From NCBI GenBank assembly GCA_013002305.1, contig JABDKG010000078.1, positions 1 to 46,402 of the forward strand: a DNA stretch of 46,402 nt, given 5' to 3'. The position numbers were made by a program, and so were the translations under genes. Shown here piece by piece: positions 15,490 to 23,515 of this stretch (within the stretch, counting starts at the first letter, position 1; the number at the start of each line of letters is the position of its first letter). A model generated the notes under the pieces. The model was not told where the DNA came from, searched no databases, and was given only the letters and a program-made list of their open reading frames with translations. Origin of the DNA: Hellea sp. GTDB lineage: Bacteria; Pseudomonadota; Alphaproteobacteria; Caulobacterales; Maricaulaceae.

Positions 15490-16747
15490 TCACGCGGCCA
15501 ATTACGCCAATGAGCTTCTCTCGTCCTTGAGCCGTAGCGAGCGCGTCGATCAGCTTTCCGATCATCCGGCGATTGCCTATAAACGATCGGGTCTGCTCAA
15601 GACCACTGGATTGGTGCTGCCAAGCCCGCTCGCGGCGCATGCGGACGGCGCGCTGATGGCGCTCAAAGCGATTGCCGGAGACAAGCCGGGGCTGCCTGTA
15701 AACGGGTCTTTGTTATTAGGGGAACGGGCGCGGCTTCGCCGAACGATGCGCAAAGGCCGCATGTGTGCCGGGGGTTATGGCCGATTGTTGGATAGTTTTG
15801 ACGGCCGGATCGCGCTTAACCTCGTGCGAGACGATGATTGGGATCTGGTGCCCGCCTGGCTCGAAGATTATGTCACCGATTGGAACGGGATCGTCGCCAA
15901 AGTCGGTGGTATAAATACCGATTATTTGGTCGCACGCGCCGCTGAAATCGGGCTCGCTGTCGCCAAAGAAGAACTGCCGGATCGACCTGATGGGTGGTTC
16001 ACTTCTCAAACATTTGAAAAAGCGAAGCCGGAGAAAACGCCCTTGATTGCGGACCTGTCCGGCCTTTGGGCGGGACCACTCGCGTCCAGCCTTCTGATGC
16101 GGCTTGGCGCGAGCGTCATTAAGGTCGAAGGTCCCAACCGGCCCGATGGGATGCGCAACGGACATGCCGGCTTTTACAAACTGATCAATGCCGGAAAGTC
16201 CTGTCTCGCCTTTGACTTTAAATCCGATGCCGGGCTGGCGGGCCTGAAGGACTTGCTGGAGCGCGCCGATATTGTCATCGAAGCGTCGAGGCCCCGCGCC
16301 TTTGAACAGCTCGGCATTGTCGCTGAGGATTATACCATCCGAAAGCCCGGCAAAGTCTGGGCCCGGCTGACCGCCTATGGCCGGGATGCAAACCGGATCG
16401 GGTTTGGCGATGATATCGCGATTTCAGCCGGAACGTCCGCGATCATGAATGCCGCACACGGCAAACCCTGTTTTGTCGGGGACGCGATCGCTGATCCGGT
16501 CAATGGACTTCATCTGGCGCTCGCGATTTGGGCCCGTTATCAGCAAGGCGGCGGTGCCGTGATCGATATGTCGATGCGCGATACGCTCAGATACGCGCTC
16601 GGGGATTTAGGTGATTTGAAATCTACGGCGGAAGAATGGTCGGATATTGCTGGTGCGGATATCTCGCCGCTCTATCCGATGCGCCGAACAAGCAGGCGGG
16701 TTCATGAACTGGGAGAGGATAACCCATTTATCCTTCGGGGCGTATGA
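15461..16747 (+). CDS. class III CoA-transferase with rearranged domain order
   Basis: A 428-residue CaiB/BaiF-family protein in unusual order. The first 180 residues contain GRLLDSFDGRIALNLV followed by DDDWDLVPAWLE, which resembles the small domain that normally follows the core. The large domain begins only later (IADLSGLWAGPLASSLLMRL) and carries the catalytic Asp in FVGDAIAD. This looks like a permuted member, a type I also recall from actinobacteria. GTG 15461 is chosen as start because AGGAAAG stands 10 nt before it; TTG 15479 is possible, and longer frames run into the ligase. It overlaps the ligase by 29 bp. The two proteins probably handle the same acid. Confidence 0.82.
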   Translation: MSSGTSLQTNHAANYANELLSSLSRSERVDQLSDHPAIAYKRSGLLKTTGLVLPSPLAAHADGALMALKAIAGDKPGLPVNGSLLLGERARLRRTMRKGRMCAGGYGRLLDSFDGRIALNLVRDDDWDLVPAWLEDYVTDWNGIVAKVGGINTDYLVARAAEIGLAVAKEELPDRPDGWFTSQTFEKAKPEKTPLIADLSGLWAGPLASSLLMRLGASVIKVEGPNRPDGMRNGHAGFYKLINAGKSCLAFDFKSDAGLAGLKDLLERADIVIEASRPRAFEQLGIVAEDYTIRKPGKVWARLTAYGRDANRIGFGDDIAISAGTSAIMNAAHGKPCFVGDAIADPVNGLHLALAIWARYQQGGGAVIDMSMRDTLRYALGDLGDLKSTAEEWSDIAGADISPLYPMRRTSRRVHELGEDNPFILRGV

Positions 16748-16773
16748 CGACCAACCCCTCATCCATCCGACTG

Positions 16774-16867
16774 TTCCGACGAAAGTCGGAATCCAGTCTG
16801 GTCAAAAATCGCAGGGCTGCGTCGAGTTTGGAAAAACTGGATCCCAAATCAAGTTTGGGACAATCGG
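16774..16867. repeat. palindromic repeat pair, diverged (forward 16774-16796, inverted 16837-16867)
   Basis: Forward TTCCGACGAAAGTCGGAATCCAG and inverted CTGGATCCCAAATC...GTTTGGGACAATCGG. The stems have changed but still pair. Ends match the CTGGATCC variant seen at 44630-44659. Confidence 0.65.
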
Positions 16868-16900
16868 AGTGGTGGGGGTTGTTTTTGACCCATAAGAAAT

Positions 16901-17017
16901 CCGCTCATTCCCGCGCAGGCGGGAATCTAAACAGCTTTCAGAAATGGGATAAGCGTCCGAAATGCCAGGTAAAATTCTCGACGGGTTCAAATCCCCGTCT
17001 TCTCGGGGATGAGCGGA
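16901..17017. repeat. palindromic repeat pair (forward 16901-16928, inverted 16991-17017)
   Basis: Forward CCGCTCATTCCCGCGCAGGC...GGGAATC and inverted ATCCCCGTCTTCTCGGGGAT followed by GAGCGGA. The right end supplies GGAGGG (17015-17020), a good ribosome site for the GTG at 17025. Confidence 0.75.
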
Positions 17018-17024
17018 GGGTGTC

Positions 17025-18293
17025 GTGTTAATCCGCAACGCCGAAGTTGACGGACAGATCATGGATGTCCGGACCAATGGTAAAATCATCACCGAGATTG
17101 CGCCGCACCTCGAAGGAGTTGCCGACATAGACGGAAAAGGCGGCGCGCTTCTGCCCGGTCTTCACGATCATCACATCCACCTCAACGCGACGGCAGCGGC
17201 GATGAATTCGATGCGCTGCGGGCCGCCGGAAGTGATGACCGAAGATGATTTGATCAAGGCGCTCGATCAGCCAGGTGAAGGCTTCCTGCGCGGCGTAGGA
17301 TACCACCATAGCGTGGCCGGCGAGATCAACCGCGACTGGCTCGATGCCAATGGCCCGGATCGGCCGGTGCGGATACAACACCGCAGCGGACGGCTGTGGA
17401 TTCTCAACAGCCGCGCGATGGATGAGCTCGGCATTAAAGAGCCCAAAGACGGGCGGCTTTATGACAGTGATCATATTATTCGCCGCAGCGGTTTTCCCGA
17501 TTTAACGCCCCTGATCAAACGCCTGCGCAGCTATGGCATTGTGGGCGTGACCGAGGTGACGCCGTCCAATGGCATAGCCGAGTTTGAAAACTATCTCGAG
17601 CAGGCGGGTGATCTCAACCTGTCGATTATGGGCAAGGCGGAGCTAACCGGTGTGAGCCATCCAAGGCGAGGGCATCTCAAACTCCATTATCATGATCACG
17701 ACTTGCCAGCGCTGGCGGATTTGGCCCGTGTAATTGGCACGGCGCATGATGCGGGTCGTGCGATCGCAGCCCATTGTGTCACCCGCGCTGAGCTGATGAT
17801 GACGCTCGCGGCGATTGAGAAAGCAGGGCCGATCGATCGCGACCGGATTGAGCATGCGGCCATCGCCGATGAGGCCGCGATAGAGTGGATGCAGCGCCTC
17901 GGCGTCATCGTCGTGACCCAGCCTAATTTCATCGCCGAGCGGCGAGCAGCCTATCTCAAAGATGTGCCGGAGGCTGACCATCCCCATCTCTGGCGGCTCA
18001 AATCATTCTTGGGCGCCGGATTACCGCTCGCTGCCGGCAGCGACGCCCCCTTCGGCGACCCCAATCCCTGGGCCGCCATGGCCGCCGCCGTTAAACGGCC
18101 TAAGGGGTTTGAGGCGGAGTCAATCACGCCGGAAGAGGCACTGGCGCTTTATACGAAACCAGCGGAAGATGCAGGCGGTGAGCCGAGGAGAGTGGCGGTT
18201 GGAGAGCCTGCAGATTTGATATTGCTGGACCGGGGGTGGGACGAGGCGCGGAAGGATTTGGGTGAGGTTAAAATGGTTTCCTTCACCTCCTAA
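17025..18293 (+). CDS. amidohydrolase, YtcJ-like
   Basis: A 422-residue metal-dependent amidohydrolase. Metal-site candidates are the HDHHIHL motif near residue 47, a His in AAHCVTRAE, IEHAA, and the Asp in AAGSDAPFG. YtcJ-type members act on N-acyl or cyclic amide and lactone-like bonds, and the substrate here is unknown. The GTG start at 17025 is preceded at 4 nt by GGAGGG, which lies at the edge of a palindromic repeat. It follows the second CoA-transferase after a 277-bp repeat-filled gap, so whether it is co-transcribed is uncertain. It may open a lactone or lactam in the pathway. Confidence 0.87.
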   Translation: MLIRNAEVDGQIMDVRTNGKIITEIAPHLEGVADIDGKGGALLPGLHDHHIHLNATAAAMNSMRCGPPEVMTEDDLIKALDQPGEGFLRGVGYHHSVAGEINRDWLDANGPDRPVRIQHRSGRLWILNSRAMDELGIKEPKDGRLYDSDHIIRRSGFPDLTPLIKRLRSYGIVGVTEVTPSNGIAEFENYLEQAGDLNLSIMGKAELTGVSHPRRGHLKLHYHDHDLPALADLARVIGTAHDAGRAIAAHCVTRAELMMTLAAIEKAGPIDRDRIEHAAIADEAAIEWMQRLGVIVVTQPNFIAERRAAYLKDVPEADHPHLWRLKSFLGAGLPLAAGSDAPFGDPNPWAAMAAAVKRPKGFEAESITPEEALALYTKPAEDAGGEPRRVAVGEPADLILLDRGWDEARKDLGEVKMVSFTS

Positions 18294-18678
18294 ACCTCCG
18301 CTCATCCCGCCGTAGGGCGGGATCCACGCGATGTTTCAAGCAGGCGTCATATTGCTTTGGAAATGCCTCGGGGTCCGGTAAAGGCCAATATGGAACTCGG
18401 TGCAAATCTAGCCAAAGGGGATTGAATGCCTCAATCAGATTGAGTTTCCATTGCCGGTTCCAATTTTTTATTTGCCGCTCTCTTACAAATGCCTCATGCC
18501 GTGATCCGAATGGCTCAAACCAGACCAGATGTTTGAGACCGTATTTTTGCGAAAAACCTTCAAATTCGCCGTGAATGTGCTGTTCCATTCTATATCCAAT
18601 ATTATCCGTATGCCCCGTGTAGAGCGCGCCGAGTTTGTGATTGGTGATAATATAGGTCCAGAAGGTGAGAACAGTCAT
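18283..18678 (-). CDS. GIY-YIG nuclease domain protein 1
   Basis: A 131-residue single-domain GIY-YIG protein (UPF0213/YhbQ-like). The GIY...YIG pair reads YIITN...LYTG (9-22). R30 is the catalytic-Arg candidate, and the Glu lies in RERQIKNW (66-73). WKLNLIE follows. The last ~18 residues are read from the flanking palindromic repeat, so the ancestral protein probably ended near PLPDP. It lies between a forward repeat (18298-18330) and an inverted repeat (18692-18723), so it fills the spacer of a repeat pair. A homologue with the same placement is at 44254-44589. No ribosome site is obvious. Possible roles are mobility or maintenance of the repeats, or a general DNA-repair nuclease. Confidence 0.85.
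   Translation of the reverse strand: MTVLTFWTYIITNHKLGALYTGHTDNIGYRMEQHIHGEFEGFSQKYGLKHLVWFEPFGSRHEAFVRERQIKNWNRQWKLNLIEAFNPLWLDLHRVPYWPLPDPEAFPKQYDACLKHRVDPALRRDERRFRR
18298..18330 (+). repeat. palindromic repeat unit, forward, left flank of GIY-YIG gene 1
   Basis: CCGCTCATCCCGCCG, then TAGGG, then CGGGATCCACGCG. It encodes the last residues (VDPALRRDER) of the GIY-YIG reading frame on the other strand. Confidence 0.85.
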
Positions 18679-18691
18679 ATTGTAAAGCTAG

Positions 18692-18723
18692 GCGTGGGTC
18701 CCGCCCTGCGGCGGGATGAGCGG
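18692..18723 (-). repeat. palindromic repeat unit, inverted, right flank of GIY-YIG gene 1
   Basis: GCGTGGGTCCCGCCC, then TGC, then GGCGGGATGAGCGG. It is a near-exact reverse complement of 18298-18330. Confidence 0.85.
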
Positions 18724-18803
18724 AATTTAGATTTTTTAACATTATATCGAATTGGAACATATAGTGAACGTAAGCGGAATTTGGTGCCGGATCAATTAAA
18801 ACT

Positions 18804-18835
18804 TCGCTCACCCCGCTGGCGAGCGGGGCCCACGC
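18804..18835 (+). repeat. palindromic repeat unit, forward
   Basis: TCGCTCACCCCGCTGG, then CGAGCGGGGCCCACGC. An extra unit to the right of GIY-YIG gene 1. Between it and 18723 lies GGAACATATAGTGAAC, which resembles a palindrome upstream of GIY-YIG gene 2. Confidence 0.75.
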
Positions 18836-18839
18836 CCAT

Positions 18840-18959
18840 ATGTTCGATTTCTCTATTTCCAGTTTGCAGGTGCTCCCGCATGGGCGTGAATTCCAGCTGA
18901 CGTTTTACGAGTGGGTGGAATTAGCACATGAATTAGTCAGAGAAATTATAAAGACCTGA
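18840..18959 (+). pseudogene. possible 39-residue gene remnant
   Basis: From ATG 18840 the frame encodes a 39-residue protein-like sequence (MFDFSISSLQVLPHGREF, then QLTFYEWVELAHELVREI) ending at TGA 18957-18959. It begins directly after a palindromic repeat and has no ribosome site, so it may be the tail of a gene cut by repeat insertion. I do not recognise a family. Confidence 0.3.
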
Positions 18960-19355
18960 TGCTCGAGCAAATGGGGTGATTAATTTGAGTGAACTAGAGT
19001 TTTTGTACCAAATTATATAGGTATAATCCCATTCTTCAGAAATCATACATTCTAACTCTGGAATGATATAGCTAGAAAACTCGGAGCTCTCTTTATTCAT
19101 TGAGGTTTCGTAGTCGCTAAAGGTTTCAGATATAATTGTTGGAAATTCGATTGTTTGTGTTTCGAAATCTACCTTTCCGACTTTGTACTTTGAGGAAATG
19201 GCAAGAATCATGGTGTTGAATTTTGACCATTCCGCTTCCGATACTTCATCCAGTTTGTCGAGATTTTTCTTGCCCAACCATCCATCCCAAAGCGAAATGA
19301 ATTCCTTCTTGAATTCTGGTTGCGGTTCATTTTTGATAAAATAGTTTTTATACAT
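18933..19355 (-). CDS. hypothetical protein, AT-rich
   Basis: A 140-residue soluble protein with no family I recognise. It is rich in Glu, Ser, Lys and aromatic residues (KKEFISLWDGWLGKK, PELECMISEEWDYTYIIWY). Start ATG 19355 has GAGG seven bases upstream and overlaps the 3' end of the crotonase gene by 8 bp; an ATG at 19367 is possible. Its base composition is clearly AT-richer than the crotonase it is coupled to, which suggests a late arrival. It looks like an orphan cargo gene next to the palindromic-repeat cluster. Confidence 0.6.
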   Translation of the reverse strand: MYKNYFIKNEPQPEFKKEFISLWDGWLGKKNLDKLDEVSEAEWSKFNTMILAISSKYKVGKVDFETQTIEFPTIISETFSDYETSMNKESSEFSSYIIPELECMISEEWDYTYIIWYKNSSSLKLITPFARASGLYNFSD

Positions 19356-20319
19356 ATACGACCTCATCCACTAGACCCCAATCCATCGCTGTCTTAACCG
19401 AAACCTTTTCCATGCTCAGCGCCATGTAACCCGTCCTTTGCCGTCCGATGCGATGGCTGAGCGCGACGGTTCCTCCGGCCCCGGGGATTAATCCGTATTT
19501 CAGCTCCGGCAGTTGGAACCATGCTTTCTCAGACGCCGTCACTTGTTTCGCAAATCCGCAAATCTCTGCGCCGGCTCCAATGGCGGCGCCATTGACGTGG
19601 ATGTGGAGGCGGTCGGATAATTGCGCTAATCGCGTGGCAGGTAGTCTTATACTCCTAATCCAATGCGCGGTTGCCGGGTCGGTGACTTCTCCGAATTCCT
19701 GGATCGCGCCGCCAATGGAGAAGGTCTTGCCGTTTCCGGTAAGTTCAACGCGCTGGATGCCGTCATTGATCAGGGCCATGTCGAGGATTTCGCATAGGGC
19801 GTCGCGGACTTCGGTGCCGATGGCGTTGTAGTTCTTCGGGCGGTTGATGCGAATATGGAGCGTATCGCCATCAATATCGGAAATGATTGGCGGGCCGGGT
19901 TCAGCGATGAGCCTGCCGCCTTCGTATGATTTAAGCCAGGCCATAAACTCCGGGCCTTGCTGCACGGTTCCGTAGGCCAGACTTTCCATGGTCAGGGCCT
20001 TATCCATAGGCAGGCCTTCAATGGCGCGCAGGTGCTGCACCAGCGTCATAGCGGTGATGGGCGCGGCTTCGATATTATTTGTGATAATGTCCAGTTTTTT
20101 ATCGGTTTCGAGCACCACATCACAAGCGCTTGCGGCCAGCCCGTCGCCGATTCCGATGACCGGGCAGGGCAAACGGGAAAGCCAATTATTTAATGATCCG
20201 TTTGAACCGCTAAGATCAAACGCCAGAAACGGGTGATTGGTCTGAGGGCCGAAGGCCTCTAGCGGCAGGCATGATGCCTGTAAAGCGCCGGTTTCGGCAA
20301 ATGTGAGCGCGTTTTTCAT
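19348..20319 (-). CDS. enoyl-CoA hydratase/isomerase family protein, possibly permuted
   Basis: A 323-residue crotonase-superfamily protein. The C-terminal half is a recognisable crotonase core: IRINRPKNYNAIGTEV, FSIGGAIQEFG (oxyanion region), HVNGAAIGAGAEICGFA and LPELKYGLIPGAGGT. It ends right after WGLVDEVVYV, where ordinary crotonases continue for about 80 residues. Those tail features (APITAMTLVQHLRAI, ESLAYGTVQQGPEFMAWL) appear instead in the N-terminal half, which suggests a circular permutation. ATG 20319 is chosen as start; the frame is open to 20370 but that would cross operator site 3. It is divergent from tetR. It is presumed to hydrate or isomerise a CoA ester in the pathway. Confidence 0.8.
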   Translation of the reverse strand: MKNALTFAETGALQASCLPLEAFGPQTNHPFLAFDLSGSNGSLNNWLSRLPCPVIGIGDGLAASACDVVLETDKKLDIITNNIEAAPITAMTLVQHLRAIEGLPMDKALTMESLAYGTVQQGPEFMAWLKSYEGGRLIAEPGPPIISDIDGDTLHIRINRPKNYNAIGTEVRDALCEILDMALINDGIQRVELTGNGKTFSIGGAIQEFGEVTDPATAHWIRSIRLPATRLAQLSDRLHIHVNGAAIGAGAEICGFAKQVTASEKAWFQLPELKYGLIPGAGGTVALSHRIGRQRTGYMALSMEKVSVKTAMDWGLVDEVVYV

Positions 20320-20347
20320 TGACTTTGATCTTATCATAGATGAATAT
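20319..20347 (+). promoter_or_regulatory. candidate promoter of the tetR-P450 operon
   Basis: TTGACT (20319-20324), 17-bp gap, GAATAT (20342-20347). The -10 is weak but directly abuts CCGAAC of operator site 3, the same geometry as sites 1 and 2. Confidence 0.4.
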
Positions 20348-20365
20348 CCGAACAACGTTCGGAAA
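20345..20365. promoter_or_regulatory. TetR-type operator, site 3
   Basis: Half-sites TATCCGAAC and GTTCGGAAA around AAC. It lies between the divergent crotonase and tetR genes, 23 bp before the tetR start, which is where an autoregulatory TetR operator is expected. Confidence 0.8.
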
Positions 20366-20388
20366 GTCAAATTGAAAGGGTTTTTCGT

Positions 20389-21078
20389 TTGGAAGCAGAG
20401 CCAAAAACAGCCTCATATGGTCGCCCGCGTCTTCTCACCCATGAGGAGATATTAGGCGGCGCTGTCGAGCTCGGCCTTGAAAATGTCACGATGAAGAAGC
20501 TTTCAAGCCACCTTGGTGTGGGAACGGCGACGCTTTACCAATATTTTGACAGCCGCAAGGCGCTGATGCGCGCGGCCGCAGTTTACGCGCTCTCCGATGT
20601 GTCTCTTCCGGAAGACACAGGGCAGCATTGGTCCATGATGGCGCGCGATTATGTGCTCGGTCTGATGGATTTACTGGCCAATAATCCAACATATATAAAT
20701 TCCATGAGCCCGACCGATTTCGGCTTTGAAGTCCATTTTAAACTGGTCGAGCCGTTTTTGGCCGGGATGAATAAACGCGGTATCGCGCCCAAAGACGCGA
20801 TGCGCTTGTTCAATTCGATCGGCATTATCGCTTATGGCGGCGCGGTTGAGACGGTGCGGCAGCGCGAATTTGAGTTTCAGGACGAGACGATGGATGTCGT
20901 GGCGCGGCGGCAATTTGCGCGCCTCGACGTCAAGGAATTCCCGCACTTACGGGAGGCGCTCGACGAATTTACCCAAACGCCCGAACAAAAGGTCAGCGGT
21001 TTGATGCGGTCGGCGTTTAGCGCATTTGCCCGCTATGTCGGCATGGATGACGAGAAATTATTTGAAGAGGCAGCCTGA
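20389..21078 (+). CDS. TetR/AcrR-family transcriptional regulator
   Basis: A 229-residue TetR-family protein. The N-terminal DNA-binding domain has the helix-turn-helix MKKLSSHLGVGTATLYQYFD (35-54). The remaining 170 residues form the helical ligand domain, likely sensing a pathway intermediate such as an acyl-CoA or steroid. Start is TTG 20389 with GAAAGGG eight bases upstream; no ATG fits before the HTH. It overlaps the P450 gene by one base (TGATG). Operator site 3 lies immediately upstream and copies stand before two other transcription units, which makes this the candidate repressor of the regulon. Confidence 0.92.
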   Translation: MEAEPKTASYGRPRLLTHEEILGGAVELGLENVTMKKLSSHLGVGTATLYQYFDSRKALMRAAAVYALSDVSLPEDTGQHWSMMARDYVLGLMDLLANNPTYINSMSPTDFGFEVHFKLVEPFLAGMNKRGIAPKDAMRLFNSIGIIAYGGAVETVRQREFEFQDETMDVVARRQFARLDVKEFPHLREALDEFTQTPEQKVSGLMRSAFSAFARYVGMDDEKLFEEAA

Positions 21079-22475
21079 TGGTCGCAGCAATTGAAGCCAA
21101 TGACACAAAAAATATTCCGGACGTCAAAGGGATTCCTTTTGTCGGCAATACATTTGAGATGGGCAAAGATCCGGCGGCGTTTTTCGTGCGCTGTTACAAA
21201 GATTACGGGCCCGTCTACCGGGTCAATGTTTTTGGCCGGAAGCAATATGTTATCGCCGGCGCAGAAGCCGCGAAATTCATGTCGACAAAAGCCGGCCGGG
21301 AAGGGCTGCGCTCGAAGGAGTTTTGGGATGATTTCGTCAATCATTTCGGCGCGTCAAAAACCCTGACTCAGATTGACGGCGAAGATCATCGCCGGATGCG
21401 CGCGATAATGCGGGCGGGATTTTCCCGCGAAGCCGCAACAGGGCAATATCATAAAATCTCGCATTTTATTGATGAATCGATCGAGCGGGACTGGAAGCCC
21501 GGCGAAGAAACGCCGGTCCTCGAAGCGTTTCAATATATGATTGTTCAGGTCATTGGCGAGCTGATGAGCGGGGAAGCGCCGCTCGAATATGTCAAAGATA
21601 TTAGAACCAATATTTTGTTTCTTTTGCTGGTCTTAGTCGCGAGAGTTAAACCAAAATGGTATCTGAAAAGCCCGAAATTCAAGAAAGCCAGCAAGCGCGT
21701 TGACGAGCTTGGCCAGAAAACCGTCGACCGGTTTATGAAACATGCCGAAGACGGAACCTTACCGAAGAACCTGCTCGGCGATATTATGCGCGCTCACATT
21801 GATGATCCGGAATTTGTCCAGAAACGCGATCTCGCGGTTCTGCTGACGGGCCCCTATGTGGCGGGTCTGGATACGGTCGCCAATACGGTTTCCGGCGCGG
21901 TTTACGGCATTCTTAAAACACCGGGCGTGCTTGAAAAAGTTCAGGCGGAAGCCGACGCGCTCTACGCTAAAGGGACTGTCACATCGATGGATGTCCGTAA
22001 CCTTGATTACATTCAGGGCTGTATTAAAGAGTCGATGCGGATCTGGCCGGTGGCTGTTGGACAAATGCGCACGACCACTAAAGAGATCGAATTTGAGGGT
22101 TATAAAATTCCGGCCGAAGAAATGCTAATTATCGGAACGTCAGTGCCGCATTATCTCGAAGAAAACTTTCCAAATCCGCTGGCCTATGATCCAGAGCGCT
22201 ATAGCGATGAGCGCAAAGAACATATGGTTCCGGGCGCTTATTCGCCATTTGGGCGGGGCCCGCATACATGTCTGGGGCAAAACCTGGCAGAAGTCTTGAT
22301 GGGCATGCTGATCTCGCGGCTGTTCCACCGTCTCGATCTGGCGCTTGAGAGCCCGAATTACGAGCTTAAGACCAAATCATTCCCGACGCCCGGTCCAGCG
22401 ATGAGCTTTAAAGTCAAAGTCCTGGGCGAACGCAACCCCGCACAGGCGCTAACCCCTGAAGTTTTAGAAGATTAA
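21078..22475 (+). CDS. cytochrome P450
   Basis: A 465-residue P450 monooxygenase. Motifs: I-helix VAGLDTVANT, K-helix ESMR in CIKESMRIWP, and the heme loop SPFGRGPHTCLG with C398 as iron ligand. Length and opening (GIPFVGNTFEMGKDPAAFF) resemble sterol- and isoprenoid-type P450s more than the 400-residue soluble camphor type, but no family number can be assigned by eye. It is coupled to tetR by a one-base overlap and followed 16 bp later by the Rieske oxygenase. The [2Fe-2S] ferredoxin at 9041 is the probable electron donor. Inferred role: hydroxylation of a polycyclic or terpenoid substrate. Confidence 0.95.
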   Translation: MVAAIEANDTKNIPDVKGIPFVGNTFEMGKDPAAFFVRCYKDYGPVYRVNVFGRKQYVIAGAEAAKFMSTKAGREGLRSKEFWDDFVNHFGASKTLTQIDGEDHRRMRAIMRAGFSREAATGQYHKISHFIDESIERDWKPGEETPVLEAFQYMIVQVIGELMSGEAPLEYVKDIRTNILFLLLVLVARVKPKWYLKSPKFKKASKRVDELGQKTVDRFMKHAEDGTLPKNLLGDIMRAHIDDPEFVQKRDLAVLLTGPYVAGLDTVANTVSGAVYGILKTPGVLEKVQAEADALYAKGTVTSMDVRNLDYIQGCIKESMRIWPVAVGQMRTTTKEIEFEGYKIPAEEMLIIGTSVPHYLEENFPNPLAYDPERYSDERKEHMVPGAYSPFGRGPHTCLGQNLAEVLMGMLISRLFHRLDLALESPNYELKTKSFPTPGPAMSFKVKVLGERNPAQALTPEVLED

Positions 22476-22490
22476 GAGCAGGAGATAATC

Positions 22491-23513
22491 ATGAACGCAC
22501 AAGTCGATAAAGACCATATCCAAACCGGCGAGGAGCTGGAACGTTGCCCATTCCCGATACCTTATGGCTGGTATTGCGTACACTTCTCGCACGAAATTGC
22601 ACCGGGCGAGATTAAAATTGAAAAAGTATTCGGCAAGGAATGGGTCCTGTTTCGGGGCGAAAACGGCGCCGTTGGCATGACAGATCCCTATTGTCCGCAC
22701 CTCGGGGCTCACCTCGGCCATGGCGGTACGGTTCAGGGCGATAATATTCGCTGCCCGTTTCACCATTGGCAATTTAACACTGAGGGCTGGTGTAAAGAAA
22801 TACCCTACGGCAAGGTTATGCCCGGGATTTGCAAGAAAAAGCCTGTCCTCAAAGCTCTGCCCGTTGTTGAAAAATACGGCGCGATCTGGGCCTGGTATCA
22901 TCCTGAGGGGGAAGAGCCGAAATGGGAAATTCCGGCCTATGATGAATTTGAAAATCCCGATGATCATGTTGAGACTAAATTCCATTGCTGGGATATCGGG
23001 ACCTGTATTCAGGAAATGGGCGAAAATTCAGTCGATACCCCGCACCTCAAGTTCCTGCACGGCGCGCCGATTATCCCGGACGTTGAAGCGAAAGCCGAAG
23101 GCCATATTTGGCACTATGATATTATGGATGGCTATATTGTCGGGGCCTCGCAAGGGCCGGGCCTGGCGCCGAACTGGCACTCCAAAGGTGACGTCAAAAT
23201 GCTGATGTTTGCCATGCCGACGCCCGTGGATGAGGAAATGTCGCGGGTCCGCATGATGTTTAGCTGGAAAAAATATCCGGAAGGATCAGAGGAGGCGGCG
23301 ACAGCCCATCACCTCTATTTGCACTCGATAGGCGACGCAGAAGGTGAAGAATCCGCCGGGTTTGAATCTGTTGATCTGATTGTCTGGGATAATAAGAAAT
23401 ATCGTCCAAAGCCGCTACTGTGTGACGGCGATGGCCCGATCCTGAAATGGCGCAAATATTTCCGTCAGTTCTATGTTGGTCTGGACGAAAATGATCCAAC
23501 GATAGCGATGTAA
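22491..23513 (+). CDS. Rieske non-heme iron oxygenase (KshA/DAF-36-like)
   Basis: A 340-residue Rieske oxygenase alpha subunit. The Rieske cluster is C68-P-H70 with C88-P-F-H91. The mononuclear iron site reads ENSVD182TPH185LKFLH190, matching D-x2-H-x4-H. No beta subunit gene is present, as in the single-component-terminal KshA, cholesterol 7-desaturase (DAF-36/Neverland) and related enzymes. That family relation, with the neighbouring P450, suggests attack on a steroid-like ring. A reductase is missing from the window. The ATG at 22491 has AGGAG a few bases upstream. Confidence 0.93.
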   Translation: MNAQVDKDHIQTGEELERCPFPIPYGWYCVHFSHEIAPGEIKIEKVFGKEWVLFRGENGAVGMTDPYCPHLGAHLGHGGTVQGDNIRCPFHHWQFNTEGWCKEIPYGKVMPGICKKKPVLKALPVVEKYGAIWAWYHPEGEEPKWEIPAYDEFENPDDHVETKFHCWDIGTCIQEMGENSVDTPHLKFLHGAPIIPDVEAKAEGHIWHYDIMDGYIVGASQGPGLAPNWHSKGDVKMLMFAMPTPVDEEMSRVRMMFSWKKYPEGSEEAATAHHLYLHSIGDAEGEESAGFESVDLIVWDNKKYRPKPLLCDGDGPILKWRKYFRQFYVGLDENDPTIAM

Positions 23514-23515
23514 TT

